Part shown: positions 1 through 12,668 of the stretch, in pieces
How positions within the stretch are numbered: the first letter of the stretch is position 1
Layout of the letters: each line of letters begins with the position of its first letter
Origin: Macrobrachium rosenbergii
Lineage: Eukaryota; Arthropoda; Malacostraca; Decapoda; Palaemonidae
Reading direction: 5' to 3'
Assembly (NCBI RefSeq): GCF_040412425.1
Contig: NC_089782.1
Coordinates: 42,236,322 to 42,300,321, forward strand
Length of the DNA: 64,000 bases
The notes under the pieces: generated by a model
What the model saw: the letters and a program-made list of their open reading frames with translations, nothing else
Told to the model about the DNA's origin: nothing
Database searches by the model: none
Position numbers and translations under genes: made by a program

Positions 1-30
1 AGCTGTTAATTTCTCATAGCCGATCCCCCT

Positions 31-66
31 ATCTATCTATCTATCTATCTCTCTATCTATCTATCT
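31..66. repeat. (TATC)n microsatellite
   Basis: Tetranucleotide array with one CTCT interruption. Confidence 0.95.
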
Positions 67-190
67 CCATCCCTCTCCCGAACATCAATCGTCCTGTGTT
101 GACATGAAGTCGAAGCGAAGGCGGGTTTTTGCTTGTTAGCCGAAACGGCCTCTTGTAGCCATTAGCTTCCCCGAGATGGAGAAAACAGCT

Positions 191-193
<3 letters not shown>

Positions 194-257
<64 letters not shown>
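194..257. repeat. (CT)n microsatellite
   Basis: Pure array of about 32 units. Confidence 0.97.
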
Positions 258-258
<1 letters not shown>

Positions 259-456
259 AAGGGCGTGTAAATAATGCAGTTCATATCCAATTATTGACGC
301 GAAAGCTATTCGGGTGATAATGCGGAAAAGACATCACCCGGGATTCTAAGGCAGTCGACGTCCTTCAAGTGATGAGAGTCCTGGGCGTTCAGATCTGCAT
401 TCATCATTTGGAGAGCTCCTCGTCCCCCTCTCTTCCTTGTCTGTATCGATAGTAGA

Positions 457-466
457 TCTCTCTCTC

Positions 467-513
<47 letters not shown>
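457..513. repeat. (CT)n microsatellite
   Basis: About 28 units with one TGTC break. Arginine/glutamate ORFs across it are artefacts. Confidence 0.97.
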
Positions 514-515
<2 letters not shown>

Positions 516-744
516 AGGAAGAGACAACAAAGCCTACAAACTTTTCATTACAATAAGAGATTTTCTCTCGAAGCTCCTGATGGAGAAACCTCATCGAATA
601 TGTTCCAAATTCATGAAATAAGCAGTTTAGGATTATATATACTTATATATATATATATAATTATGATTATGATCACTCTGACACGTGCTGTACATGGCTT
701 AGAAACAAAGCCGAAACCGGGGAGGACCGGTATTTTATATATGC

Positions 745-748
<4 letters not shown>

Positions 749-797
<49 letters not shown>

Positions 798-802
798 ATG
801 TT
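749..802. repeat. (TA)n(TG)n microsatellite
   Basis: Compound array. Confidence 0.95.
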
Positions 803-1447
803 TGTGTGTGTCTGTGCCTAATTGATTCATATCAGCTCAGAAACAACCATAAAACCATTTAGGTGTCCAGATGCTTTTCTTATCTACTTACGTCAGTTTA
901 TCTCATTTCCTTCATTTGAAACTCACGTCCCTTTATCTCTTCACCTAAGCACCTATCTGTCTCTGTCCCATCGCCCCGTGTTCGGAAACCAGATCGAATC
1001 GTAAGGCTGTGAAGTAGGTAACTTCTGTAAAATCTTACAAAACAGTATTTTAAAACTTATTTAATATTTGTAGCTCGTATCCTGTTACACCTTCTCTCTG
1101 TTATATTCTTTGGCCTCATTGTAACTCGCTCTTGCCCAGACCAGACTCTCAAGGCCTGTTGGTAACGGGCAAGTCGTATTCTTAACTCTTTTCTTTTTTT
1201 GGAATATTTGTGATGCTCTATATTTAGTTGCAAAACACCAGGTGATGGTCATATAACTATTGTTGTCAAATCTTGGGTTGTACCGTTGCCTCTTGTTGTT
1301 TGAATCTGCACATTGCTATATTTTCTCCTTTTTTTAGTTTTTGGTTTTTAAGTTACAGGTTACATCATATACATTTTTCTTGATTATTTGCTAGAAATCA
1401 TATACATTCATTCTTATTTATTAATCTATTGTCTATGTTCATTTGGC

Positions 1448-1795
1448 TTTTAGTTTTCCGTAAAAGAAAATTGTTGAGATGGCTTTGTCTGTCCGTCCGC
1501 CCTCAGATCTTAAAAACTACTGAGGCTAGAGGGCTGCAAATTGGTAAGGTGATCATCCACCCTCCAATCATCAAACATACCAAATTGCAGTCCTCTAGCC
1601 TCGGTAGTTTTTATTTGACTAAAGGTTAAAGTTAGCCACGTTCGTGCGTCTGGCAACGCTATAGGACAGGCCACCACCGGGCCGTGGTTAAAGTTTCTGG
1701 GCCGCCTCTCACACAGCATTATACGGTGTACAGAAAAGTCGATTGCGCCGAAGAAACTCCTGCTCATTATATACTTGCTTGCTTTTCAGTGGATG
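1448..1795. mobile_element. Hairpin-bearing repeat R2, copy 1 (MITE-like)
   Basis: Contains 34-base inverted arms at 1512-1545 and 1579-1612 (core GGCTAGAGGGCTGCAAATTG) with a 33-base loop. Then comes GGCCACCACCGGGCCGTGG. Near-identical to 34.75 kb. Confidence 0.85.
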
Positions 1796-2273
1796 CCTGT
1801 GATGCAAGGGCATGACATTATAATTTTTCCATAATAATTATTGATTATGATATTAATACACATAATGTATTTTTAATGTACATAATGTATTTTTATTTTC
1901 ATTTATAATATCAATAAAAAAATTGATTGTTGGGATGAACTTGTTTGTTCCATGTCCACATCGGCAGAGGTGACCAATAAAGGTTATCTTTTACAGGAAA
2001 ACTTGCAGTAAATAAAATTTTTTTAAAATGATTACTAAGTAACGCCGATAGTTCGTTGGACTATAATTTGCTTAATTAATGTTCAATTAATGCACTCAGC
2101 CAGGGTGGGTGCTCTGACCTTGTGCATAATAACACTTGGTTGGACCACTTGTGGATTGATATTTGAAATGGGAAAGAAATTACACGTTCATGAATAGAGA
2201 CAAAGAATCATGTTGTGGCAGCGGATTTAACTTTCGAATAGTGACTTCAACGTTAAAGGAAATGTCAGTCAAC

Positions 2274-2309
2274 ACATACATACATACATACATACATACA
2301 GACATACAT

Positions 2310-2342
<33 letters not shown>
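2274..2342. repeat. (ACAT)n(ACAG)n microsatellite
   Basis: Compound tetranucleotide array. Confidence 0.95.
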
Positions 2343-2343
<1 letters not shown>

Positions 2344-2369
2344 TGAAATTACACACACTGTAAATACCT

Positions 2370-2371
<2 letters not shown>

Positions 2372-2457
<86 letters not shown>
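2372..2457. repeat. (TA)n microsatellite
   Basis: About 42 units. Confidence 0.97.
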
Positions 2458-2463
<6 letters not shown>

Positions 2464-2890
2464 ATTATACAGTGTTTACAAAGTGTGTATAAATCTATCT
2501 GTATGTGTGTGTATGCATTTGTATACTGACATTTCCAGCAACAATGGGCTCATTATTCGAAACCTGAATCAGCTGTCATAATATGATGCTTCAGAATACT
2601 CCGAAAAAAATGATTGTTGGGAATTCTTGAGTTCCCAGTATTCTCAGATGCTGTTTATCACTCCACTCCCTCATTTCCTGTGGCATTTTCTCTCTTCTCG
2701 GGAAATCTCCTGGAGTTTTGCTATTAGTTCATGGATCACTTCGTAGTAAAGAGCCCTTCCTTGGCTTTCATCCTTTCCTACTTTCCTCCTTTCCTCCTCT
2801 CCTCCTTCATTTCCTTCGACCATCCCTCACTCGCTCTGTTGGCGTCTCGTCTCTACTGACCTTCGCGTTTGGGGCACCTTCTGTAGTTTC

Positions 2891-3437
2891 GTAGATGAAA
2901 TCCTTTTCGAATTGGTGTGTACGAAGTTGATTTCTCTTGCCATGTAGATGAAATTCTTTTCGAATCGGTCTCTATGAAGCTGAATTCTCGTGCCTTGTCG
3001 TAGGTGAAATCCTTTTGGAATTGGTCTCTACGAAGTTGAATTCTCGTGGCTTGTAGACAAAATCGTTTTGGAACTGGTCTCTACGGAGTTGAATTCTCAC
3101 GCCTTTTCATAGATGAAATACTTTTCGAATTGGTCTCAACGAATTTTAATTCTCGTGCCTTGTAGATGAACCCCTTTTCGAATTGGTCTCTACGAAGGTA
3201 AATTCTCACGCCTTGTCGATGAAATCCTTTTGGAATTTGTCGCTACGAAGTTGAATTCTCACGCCTTGTAGATGAAATCCTTTTCGAATTGGTCGCTACG
3301 AAGTTGAATTCTCACGCCTTGTAGATGAAATCCTTTTCGAATTGGTCGCTACGAAGTTGAACTCTCAGGCCTTGTCGTAGATAACATACTTATCAAATCG
3401 GTCGCTACGACGTTTAATGCCTTTGCCTTGTGCCTTA
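2891..3437. repeat. Minisatellite, ~53/56-bp unit, about 10 units
   Basis: Units start GTAGATGAAATCC and include TTCGAATTGGTCGCTACGAA and GAATTCTCACGCC. Two adjacent units near 3268 and 3321 are almost identical; outer units diverge. Some units carry an extra TCG. Short open frames across it have no likeness to a protein. Confidence 0.9.
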
Positions 3438-3811
3438 AGATTAGCTCAAGTCATCGGGAGAATATTTAACTGCTCATGTCCCAGAACACTCACAGGATCG
3501 GAAGCTTGCGAGGATTCTTATCACGTCGCTCGCGAGATTTCCAAGGATTTCTGTTGGCGCAACACCTTCCCGATGAAGTCCCAGCGAAATCCCGTGCCTG
3601 CGACTTCACACTTCCGTTAGCTGTCTTCCGATGCATTACATAATTGCCTTACATCATTGAAGATGTTGCTGGCATAACAGCTTATTAGTTATTTGTGATG
3701 ATTAAGAAAAGAAGACTTTTTATATTGTCCTCTTGATTTCTGATAACGTCGCCTTGTAACTCTTACCTTCTACTTCCTGTGACCAGTGATCTCTTCAAGA
3801 AGAAATCCTCC

Positions 3812-3815
3812 TCCA

Positions 3816-3867
<52 letters not shown>

Positions 3868-3995
3868 TAGATGAAACCTGTCCATATGGAACAAGCCCAC
3901 AGGGGCCATTGACTTGAAATTCAAATTTCCAGTCATATACTAAAAGAACAGATCTCACTTATTAGAAAGAAAAAAATAGATAAATTAATAAATAG
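3812..3995 (-). mobile_element. SINE family A, 3' part, reversed
   Basis: An (ATT)n tract followed by the reverse complement of the family A body (CATATGGAACAAGCCCAC, then TTGAAATTCAA). The plus-strand ATT array is therefore its tail. Confidence 0.72.
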
Positions 3996-4023
3996 ATAAA
4001 AATGTATTAAAAGTGCAAGAAGA

Positions 4024-4345
4024 AGGCGGGGGGCGGTTAGTGCTTTCAGTGCACCTGACGTGGTACACCGTAGGCATTGCTAAAGGGTGTTTACGTCCAA
4101 TTTTTAGCATTTTTCTTTACCTCCCTACCCTCTTCGTTCTTTCAGTTTGCTGTCCAACCTCTTTGACTATCACCTCCTTGGTGCAGCTATTGGGTTTTCT
4201 CCAAGTTCCACCTTTAGATCATTGTACTTCGTTTCCCATATTTTCTGAAATCTTTACTTTACTTTCCAACCACACCAGCCCCCTCTTTTCACCGTCGTAG
4301 GCGCTGAATAGCCGGAAGTGCCCTGCAGTGCTTGGCATGAAAGCC
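4024..4345 (+). repeat. Dispersed repeat R1, diverged copy
   Basis: CAGTGCACCTGACGTGGTAC and the closing TGCAGTGCTTGGCATGAAAGC are recognisable; the middle is a diverged subfamily shared with the 11.3 kb copy (GTTTTCTCC, CTTTAGATCATTGTA). Confidence 0.65.
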
Positions 4346-4824
4346 TCAAGTTCATAAATCAAGAAGAAACCCTCCCAGTCATATTTCCACGTCGGCAATT
4401 TCGAGCGAGTCATTCTTCACGTATTTCAGGTACCCTTCTCTCCCGCCTGTTCATCTGTCAAGGATTTGACTTTTCATGCCGTCTTTTCATCTTCAGCTTT
4501 CATCTGAAGTTCAGTCGGCGACTGCTGAAAGTTGGCTGGAAGTTAGAAGTCTGGGAGATAGCTGTAATACTGCTGCTGAATTTTTTACTGACTTTTTTTC
4601 CATCCGTACATTTTGCCTTTTTCGGTCATTACAAGCTAGCCAGATTCGGTTTTTTTATCTTTCGTAGTTTCTTCTGTATAAAAATTTAACGTATAGTCAT
4701 GTATTTTGTTTTGGATATATGGTAAATCAGGTAAAAGTCGAAAAGTCTAACGGTAAAAAATATTGATGATAATCATGGTAGTAATGATTTTCTGTCTATA
4801 TTAATATATATTACTATATCATAT

Positions 4825-5084
<260 letters not shown>

Positions 5085-5204
5085 CGTAAAAAGCAACAAA
5101 ATCGATTGCCTACTTGGCTACGGTGGCGAGGATGGGTCTGTTCCAGCTCTAATCAGTGTATCTGAACTCGAAAGATATACGAGTATGTACATATGAGCGG
5201 CAAT

Positions 5205-5300
5205 AGACTTTTATCTTTCTCGTGGTCAGATCAGCAGCGTGACCTCTTGCTGATACTCTGGATGCGGGTTCGAGTCCTACTACGGACATCGGTATTACTT
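5205..5300 (+). mobile_element. tRNA-like SINE head
   Basis: An A box-like stretch near 5223 (GTGGTCAGATCAGCAG) and B box GGGTTCGAGTCC near 5267. It directly follows a long TA region. It is not a true tRNA gene, as no cloverleaf acceptor stem closes. Confidence 0.5.
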
Positions 5301-6437
5301 TATATTCTTGCATTTGGATCTCAGACTTTGTAGTGACAAGCGTATCCAAAAAGTGTGAAGAATTCGAGAAGTTAAGGGGGCATTGTGGGTATTACAATTC
5401 CATACGTGTCTGGTAAAGAAAAGTGCCCAGTAGATTCTGTATATTAAGATGTATGAAGATTCAAGTCAGAATATGTGGGAAGCCATGTAAGAATCAAAAC
5501 TCTTGTGGGTAAACGATCAAATCATATTGGCGAGGAAGGGAGATAGCAGCAGGAACAATTTTGTGCAAATAAATCCCCTTCTAAAGTAAACAAGAAACAG
5601 AGCCATGTTTACTGTACTCAACCTGTTCCTTCCATCTTTTATCTACAAGCGCAGATATTCATTTTTATTCTTAAAGTTCATGAAAATTATTTTTCATGAA
5701 AAGAGGTTGCTCGAAACTTGTCTTTTTTGTAGCTCCTAAAAAGATAGGTCATGGAATAAGAGGAGACCTTTGCCAACGTTTTACCTGAATGCCAACGGCT
5801 TAAATGAATGAAATACTCTAATTGCTATAGAATGAGAATGCAATGGACGTAACCTGCATTGGGATACCTAGACGCGGTTTCAGTTATCTCCTCGAGTCTC
5901 GTGTGACCCGTTGCCATTCACAGGTAACTCCTAAGGTCTGTTGCAGTACTCCAAATATTGGGTTTGGGATGAAATTGCGAGTCCATGCCTAGCTCCATGG
6001 TGACATGCTTTGCGTGGAGATGCAGTATTACATAAATATTTTATCGAGAAACATTACCCTAATTAGCTTTAACCTGACCTACAGTAGATCCTTGGGACAT
6101 TGGATCCCATGTGCATGAAGGCTACATGCTTACGGAAAATATAAACGTATGAAGACACGTTAAATAAACATCATAGGACTTTCGTGAATTAAACTTGCGT
6201 GAAATTAAGCGGAAAAAGGACAAATTAAACATAAACATGTATGCTAAGCCTTCCTTTCGTTTAGGAGTAAACGGGCTTGAAACATGACGAGTTTCTTTTT
6301 AAAGAAGTGCCCCCTTGAACGCTCACATTTTCTCATACCACTTTTATCCAGGAATAGAAAACGTGTACCTAGGAAGCTTACCCTAATCTCGTTACAACAT
6401 TCCGTTGTCCAACAATTAGTTTTTAGGAGCTTGTTGC

Positions 6438-6474
<37 letters not shown>

Positions 6475-7426
6475 AATGGTGAGGAAAGTATGGAAAGGAA
6501 TCTTAATTTCGTTTTCAGAGGACCATTTAAGATTATCTGATTCTCTCTAGGATACCGGTAAATTGACGTGAATCCTGTGTGAAAAAGGAATGGTATATTA
6601 AAGCCTTAGACATAATTAAACCATCTGATGAGGGAAAGGAGCAAACTTCGTTAATCCATAGGAAGTAAAAAAAAAAAAAAAGACTGTCTTTACCGTCAGT
6701 CTTCCTTTTCATGCTTTTTTTCGGGTATTGACCAGAAAGATCACTGTGTTGTCTAATACTGTTCTCTGCATTAAAAAATAATTACCCCAACCTAATTTAG
6801 ATAGGAAAACTTCAGATAATTGTCTCAGAAATTAAATTTCAGAGAAATACCCTGGCAGTTTATAAACTCCCAACTTCATTGGCAAAGATAATGAAAAGTC
6901 AAAAACTACCTTTCAGAATACGTATGAATTTATAGAATGGCAAAATACATGAAATGTGTGAACAACACATTGTGACTATGAGTCACTGTGCAGCATAAAA
7001 AAAAAAAAAAAAGCCTGAAGAGGGAGGGTGCTCTAATGCTTTCAATACACAGGTGGCAACACACATTGAGGAAACCAGGCAATAAACTTAATGGCAGAAA
7101 GCAGAACACGAGGGCTCGTCTGAAAATCAGCTATATTGAGTGAGTAAGCACGATACAATAGACCCTCCAATACTGGTAATGATGAGAATCAGGAAGAGGA
7201 AAGCACTGAAGTTTTTCGTTTGTTCTTATCTCTTTCCCAAGTAATGTGTGGATGCATCAGAGTGAGGAGTAAAGTTGAACAGTATTCAGGGAAAGTCCAT
7301 TTGTGTCTTTGTTTATCTGTCTGTCTAACGTACATGTCAAAAAGTTCATGATTGATTTGAGTGAAATTTTGTGGATTGCTGACCAAGGGCGAGCTGATTA
7401 GATTTCAAGTGGATCTCGATTTTGAC

Positions 7427-7427
<1 letters not shown>
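5301..7427. other. Intergenic, no gene seen
   Basis: Unique AT-rich sequence with a (GA)n array at 6442 and poly(A) patches at 6668 and 6997. Open frames are short and unlike any family. Confidence 0.6.
6442..6471. repeat. (GA)n microsatellite
   Basis: About 15 units. Confidence 0.95.

Positions 7428-7488
<61 letters not shown>
7428..7488. repeat. (TA)n microsatellite followed by (TTTA)n
   Basis: About 30 TA units, then degenerate TTTA/T-rich sequence to 7532. Confidence 0.95.
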
Positions 7489-7492
<4 letters not shown>

Positions 7493-7532
7493 TTATTTAT
7501 TTATTTTTATTTATTTATTTATTTTTTTTTTT

Positions 7533-8619
7533 GCAGAGACTGATTGTAGAGAAGATATCTCAGAGAGTTCCCGACAAACAGTGAAGTCTTGTGCAAAGGT
7601 TGGCCACGGGCCAGGAAAATTTGATCAACTTTTGAAAATGATCCGAATGTGGATCTATTGAATTTCTGACGGTTGTAAGATTGCGCAATTGTTGCGTGCT
7701 TCCTGGTTCGTACTCGAAGTGTTCTGTTAAGAGGTGTAATAAGGTTATTCATTTTGTTAAAAGTCCTGCCAAACATCATTGACGATTGATAGATTAAACG
7801 TTGGATCCATTGGCTTCGTAGAAGCATTTGAAATTATAAGACTCAAAGTGCTACTAGAAGCATTAACAGTATTAAAGCAAGGCTTACGTGGAATAGTGGA
7901 TACCTAACTGGGATTGAGCGCAGTGAAATTCAACCAATCCCCAGGTACTTGAATTAATGAATAGTCGGGAGATTTATATGAAGGCCCTTGGGGAAAATCT
8001 GAACTGAAGAGACCAGAAGTAATCCGAGATTGTTATGGCAGCTTGTACTCCACAGTCAACATCACAAACGACACAGACCAAATAAAGATTACGTGAAGTG
8101 TACCCTGGCGCTTGTATTGCAAAAATTTTTAACGCGAGAATCAAAGCAGCCAACTTCGCTGTAACAAACACTACGGAAAGCACGGGAAAGTGACGGAGAC
8201 TTGTGTGATTCCCGCATGCATTCCGAGAAACGAGAATGAGAAAACACACGAAGGATGTAGGTAGATAAGATAAGAGAGTGTGAAGGTAAGGCGTAAGGTG
8301 AAAAACAAAACGCAGTGTTAGCGTAAGTTCGTAAAGGAGAGTTGATTCATTTGATTCTATAAACGGGCGTCACAACAACTGAGGTCGTTGTATAATGATT
8401 GTACAAATGTAAAAAAAAAACCTTTGTTGAAGATCTTTTTCTCTCGTGAAAATATTCATAAAATTCATACTTGCCCCTAAATACTCTCCTGGCTTTAAAC
8501 CATAACATTCCCTTCAAAAGTTCAAGCGAAGATGCAGTGCATTACTACCCTAATGCTATTCTTGCATTTTAATAAATTTTTATCTATTTACTAATTTATT
8601 TAATTTTTTTTAATAAGTG
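7533..8619. other. Intergenic, no gene seen
   Basis: Unique sequence. A 102-residue minus frame at 7519-7827 and a 91-residue one at 7974-8249 have no recognisable domain or good splice context. Confidence 0.55.
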
Positions 8620-8765
8620 AGATCTCTTCTTTCTGTATTTCCCTTCACCTTCTCTAACTTCCTAATGAGCACCTTAATATTCTTTGGAAGCTTGAATTTC
8701 AACTCAGTGGTCCCTGTGGGCTTGTTCCATATGAATAGGGTTCATCTTCTGAATAATAATAATAT
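8620..8765 (+). mobile_element. SINE family A, 3' part
   Basis: Shares CTTCCTAATGAGCACC, GCTTGAATTTCAA, CTTGTTCCATATGAATAGGG and an AAT tail with the copies at 22.9 and 15.0 kb. Confidence 0.75.
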
Positions 8766-9043
8766 GGACAACTCTTGTAAGGCAGTCAATTAAAAATTAA
8801 TTAAATCTATCTTATATGACGGACACAAGTAAATTGTTTTGAATTTCAAATTAAATAAATAATTGATCGAACAAATTAGAGGTAGAGTTTTGAAAAGATT
8901 CACGAAAGTTCATCATGTTATTCATCGTTCTACTAGCTAAGAGAATTATATGGATTTATGACCTTTAATATACTTGCCAAGACGAAAATATAAAAGTAAA
9001 ACAAATGTACATTAGGATAGATATATGTATATATATACATATG

Positions 9044-9047
<4 letters not shown>

Positions 9048-9112
<65 letters not shown>
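9048..9112. repeat. (TA)n microsatellite
   Basis: About 32 units. Confidence 0.97.
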
Positions 9113-9119
<7 letters not shown>

Positions 9120-9159
9120 CTGTATATATTAAGACATAAAAACTCTTGAAGACTGAGTG

Positions 9160-9225
9160 TATTAAGTCACTGTCTCCCATACACCAACCCACAAAGGCTT
9201 GGGTTCGAATCCCAGTCAGGGTAGG

Positions 9226-9295
<70 letters not shown>

Positions 9296-9340
9296 CTTTG
9301 AGTGTCAGTTATTCCCGAGGCATAGTGAATCGGTATCAAT
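9160..9340 (+). mobile_element. tRNA-derived SINE, family C, around a TA array
   Basis: The B box GGGTTCGAATCCCAG sits at 9199-9213, then a (TA)n array, then the shared segment GTTATTCCCGAGGCATAG. The same segment recurs at 9.7, 21.4 and 21.9 kb. Confidence 0.6.
9229..9290. repeat. (TA)n microsatellite inside family C SINE
   Basis: About 31 units starting 16 bases after the B box. Confidence 0.97.
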
Positions 9341-9368
9341 ATGTTGTTTGTGGCTTGAAATTGGAAAG

Positions 9369-9369
<1 letters not shown>

Positions 9370-9440
<71 letters not shown>
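9370..9440. repeat. (TA)n microsatellite
   Basis: About 35 units. Confidence 0.97.
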
Positions 9441-9441
<1 letters not shown>

Positions 9442-9504
9442 CACTTAATACCGATTTCAGTATGCGTTGGGATTAACCCCAACCCTAAGGGAATTGTATA
9501 TGAA

Positions 9505-9600
9505 AGTGCATCTGCCCGGCCAGGATTCGAATTTGTGGCCTTTGGGTTTGATACGAAGGCTGCAGGAACTTATCCACTTGGCTATGAAGAGGTAGCCAAA
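9505..9600 (-). mobile_element. tRNA-like SINE head, family C, reversed
   Basis: The reverse complement has an A box-like AGCCAAGTGGATAAG and a B box AATTCGAATCCTGG with the right spacing for a tRNA head. Confidence 0.6.
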
Positions 9601-9639
9601 TGGGAGTTCTCTACTTTCTCTGTATCAAAACCAACATCC

Positions 9640-9735
9640 ATAGGTTCGAATCCTAGCCGGGGCAGTTGTACACACTTATATATAATTTCCTTTGAGTGGA
9701 AGTTATTCCCAAGGTATAGGGAATTCGAAATTAAG
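9640..9735 (+). mobile_element. SINE family C, head end and body
   Basis: GGTTCGAATCCTAGCC and then GAAGTTATTCCCAAGGTATAG, as at 9.2 kb. Confidence 0.6.
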
Positions 9736-9858
9736 ACGAAAATAAAATATTAGTGGAGATATATATTTCGGAAGCAGCTTCTTCCGGAACATAACGCTTC
9801 GTTTCACTTCATTTGTTTATTTTTGTAGAGAACCTACACGGACATTGAATTAATTTTT

Positions 9859-9860
<2 letters not shown>

Positions 9861-9933
<73 letters not shown>
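9861..9933. repeat. (TA)n microsatellite
   Basis: About 36 units. Confidence 0.97.
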
Positions 9934-9938
<5 letters not shown>

Positions 9939-10040
9939 TAATGTGGCTTAGCCATCTTATATTACTCTTCAGCTAGTATACTCGTGCTATTATTATTGGA
10001 GAAAAAGTTTATTATGAATGATAATAATTTTAATAGTAAT

Positions 10041-10044
<4 letters not shown>

Positions 10045-10100
<56 letters not shown>
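10045..10100. repeat. (ATT)n microsatellite
   Basis: About 18 units. May be a SINE tail whose body has been lost. Confidence 0.95.
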
Positions 10101-10102
<2 letters not shown>

Positions 10103-10634
10103 GGCTAAGTAAAAGAAATGCTAGATATGACGGGGCCCAGATAAGTGAGAAACTAACGGAAGTAGTTATGTAGCATTCCCAAAAAATCACCATCATCTTG
10201 GCTATTATTCCTCTTTACTGAAACCAGTGGTCCTAATTTTTCTGAAAAAAAATCAATCAATCAATAAATAAGCCGTTTCCTTTAAAACAGGTTGGCTCCA
10301 TAAAAATAAAGACACAGACACTGCCATATTCACCTTCAGTCTGTTGAGTCAAGAACGCCTCGTATTTACTTGAAAATGTTCCGTAGTATTTCCCTTATCA
10401 GAGAAAAGCGTTAAACAGTTTCAGATACACTAAAATACGCGGCATTATTTTCACACTTACCTAGAGACGTGGCAGAACAGCAGTCACAGCCGAGGGACGA
10501 CAAAGTTATCAAAAGGACCTTGGCTCTAAGATCCTGCAGGACTCTTTGCAAGGATACTAACTTCACAACGGACAATTCTTCACTATGACACTTGCAGGCG
10601 CACATGCTCCTAGTCCCTCGTTAAACTCCCACGC

Positions 10635-10658
10635 TCACACACACACACACACACACAG
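10635..10658. repeat. (CA)n microsatellite
   Basis: About 12 units. Confidence 0.95.
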
Positions 10659-10869
10659 GCTTAGACACATGCCCCGAGGCCCACGTCTACTACCCCCTTC
10701 CACCCCCCTCCCCTTCCCGTTCCCACTCAGACCCTCCGGGCACACCCCCATATTTACTGTTACAGACGAACGCACGGACGTATGTGGGCATCAATTTTCC
10801 ACTACCGGTGCGTTTGGTTGCGTCTTGTTTATAGCTGACCCACACGTGTTCTTATATACAGTATAAGTG

Positions 10870-10972
<103 letters not shown>

Positions 10973-11274
10973 GTGTATAATATGTGTGTGGGAGTTTGTA
11001 ATCTTACAAATGCAAGCCAAGAATTATTTTTATTTGCATAACGCTGGAATTTAACTTAATTTCACAGAGCCTTAACATCAGCATCTCGCATGAAAACATC
11101 CCTTTGTTTGTGTAGTTCAAGGGTGAATAAACCCACGAGTCCTTTGGCAAAAAAAAGGAAAAAATTAACACTTCAACCGTCGTTGTTTTTTCATTCCTCG
11201 GTGAAATGGGCGAGCCTGCGTTTAGACACACACACACAGAACCTTTCAAAGAATCCACAGTAACAAAAATTCAT

Positions 11275-11625
11275 GGGGATTATTGCCTACAGTGCATCTC
11301 ACGTGGTGTACTGTAAGTATAACTAAAGTGCTTGAAGCGTCCCTTCGCCCCATAACTGCACCCACTTTTCAGCCTATTACTTCACAACCATTCCCGCTTC
11401 CTTTCCATCATCTTGCTGTTCAACCTATCTAGTTTTTTTTTTTAACTTTGGGGTTTTCTCCCAGTTTTGCCTTCAGATCCTTGTAATTAATCTCATTCAT
11501 TTTCTGGATCAATTTTATCTCTCTGTCCAACCACTCCAACTTCCTCAAGTTGCTGTGATTTAAGTGATTAAGGTTGACAATGCCCCAATGCTTAATTTTG
11601 TGGCTTAAATTTCTTGAGTCTTTTA
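11275..11625 (+). repeat. Dispersed repeat R1, diverged copy
   Basis: CAGTGCATCTCACGTGGTG start, GAAGCGTCCCTTCGCCCC block, and the same diverged middle as the 4.0 kb copy (GGGGTTTTCTCCCAGTTTTG). Confidence 0.65.
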
Positions 11626-11739
11626 TTCGTTCAAATCTTTCAAAAAATCTGCTTCAAATTGTGATTTCTTTTGCACTCATAATTTCATGATATTCGACCC
11701 TTTTTCCACTTCTCGTTGGAGATAGGGTCATAAACTCTG

Positions 11740-11742
<3 letters not shown>

Positions 11743-11815
<73 letters not shown>
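11743..11815. repeat. (CA)n microsatellite
   Basis: About 36 pure units. Confidence 0.97.
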
Positions 11816-11817
<2 letters not shown>

Positions 11818-12063
11818 GCATTTATTGCGATAAAAATTCCCCAGTAGAAAAGCCGCTTCTCATATATTCATATTTTAAGCGGTTTGAGGACTGGACTTTA
11901 ACATTTTTTAACCAAATATAATTTGCCTTAATTTTTCATTTTATATTTAATCTTTTAGTTCCTGGTTGATTTTTTTATTTGCTTGTTTCTCGAAAGCTTG
12001 CGTTTATATATATATTTCTAATATATATTTACATTTACACCCACTGTGGATTTCTTCATCAGA

Positions 12064-12119
<56 letters not shown>
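12064..12119. repeat. (AAT)n microsatellite
   Basis: About 18 units. Confidence 0.95.
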
Positions 12120-12360
12120 TTTTCCCCTCCCGTCATGAAAAGTACTTCCGCATCTAATCAACGAGATGACGAAGCATAGCGAAGAATGATATAATTCTCA
12201 GTTTACTTAACCTCCAGACTTCCTTTGCGCTCATTTACTTCCCGAATGTGATCGTTAACACAGCATGACGAATTCACAATACCCAGAAAGACAAATATTT
12301 GGAGACTTAGCGGCATAAACTGATTCAAAAAACGGAGTGTCTGTAGCATAGTCCCCGTTG

Positions 12361-12668
12361 TGGGGTAGGGTCGTCAGTGCACCTATGCTGTGCACTGGAG
12401 ACATTGCTTAAGGTTCTTTGCAATGTCCCTTAGGCCTCTAGCTGTAACCCCTTTTATTCCTTTTACGGTACCTCCGTTCATTTTCTCTTTCTTCCATCTC
12501 TCTTTCCACCCTTTCCTAACAGTTGATTCATAGTGCAACTGCGAAGTTTTCCTCCTGTTACACCTTTCAAACGTTCTTACTGTCAATTTCCCTTTCAGAG
12601 CTGAATGACCTCATAGGTCCCAGTGTTTGGCCTTTGGTCTGAATTCTAGATTCTATTCTATTCTGTCC
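12361..12668 (+). repeat. Dispersed repeat R1, copy 1
   Basis: About 300 bp with landmarks GTTCTTTGCAATGTCCCT, CTCCGTTCATTTTCTC, TTTCAGAGCTGAATGACC and GTTTGGCCTTTGG. One of six copies, all on the plus strand. It opens with a short hairpin around CAGTGCACC. No coding capacity. Confidence 0.85.

Noticed and set aside
31..66. Direct repeats as a CRISPR array
   Set aside because: All short direct repeats here are simple microsatellites without unique spacers.
4318..4689. 123-residue plus frame
   Set aside because: It begins inside a diverged R1 repeat and shows no protein family features.
7422..7661. Open frames of repeated Tyr-Ile, Arg-Glu, Leu-Ser, Asn or His-Thr across the window
   Set aside because: They are translations of TA, CT/GA, AAT and CA microsatellites and start or stop at chance codons.
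9199..9213. B-box-like motifs as true tRNA genes
   Set aside because: None closes into a cloverleaf with acceptor stem; they are SINE heads.
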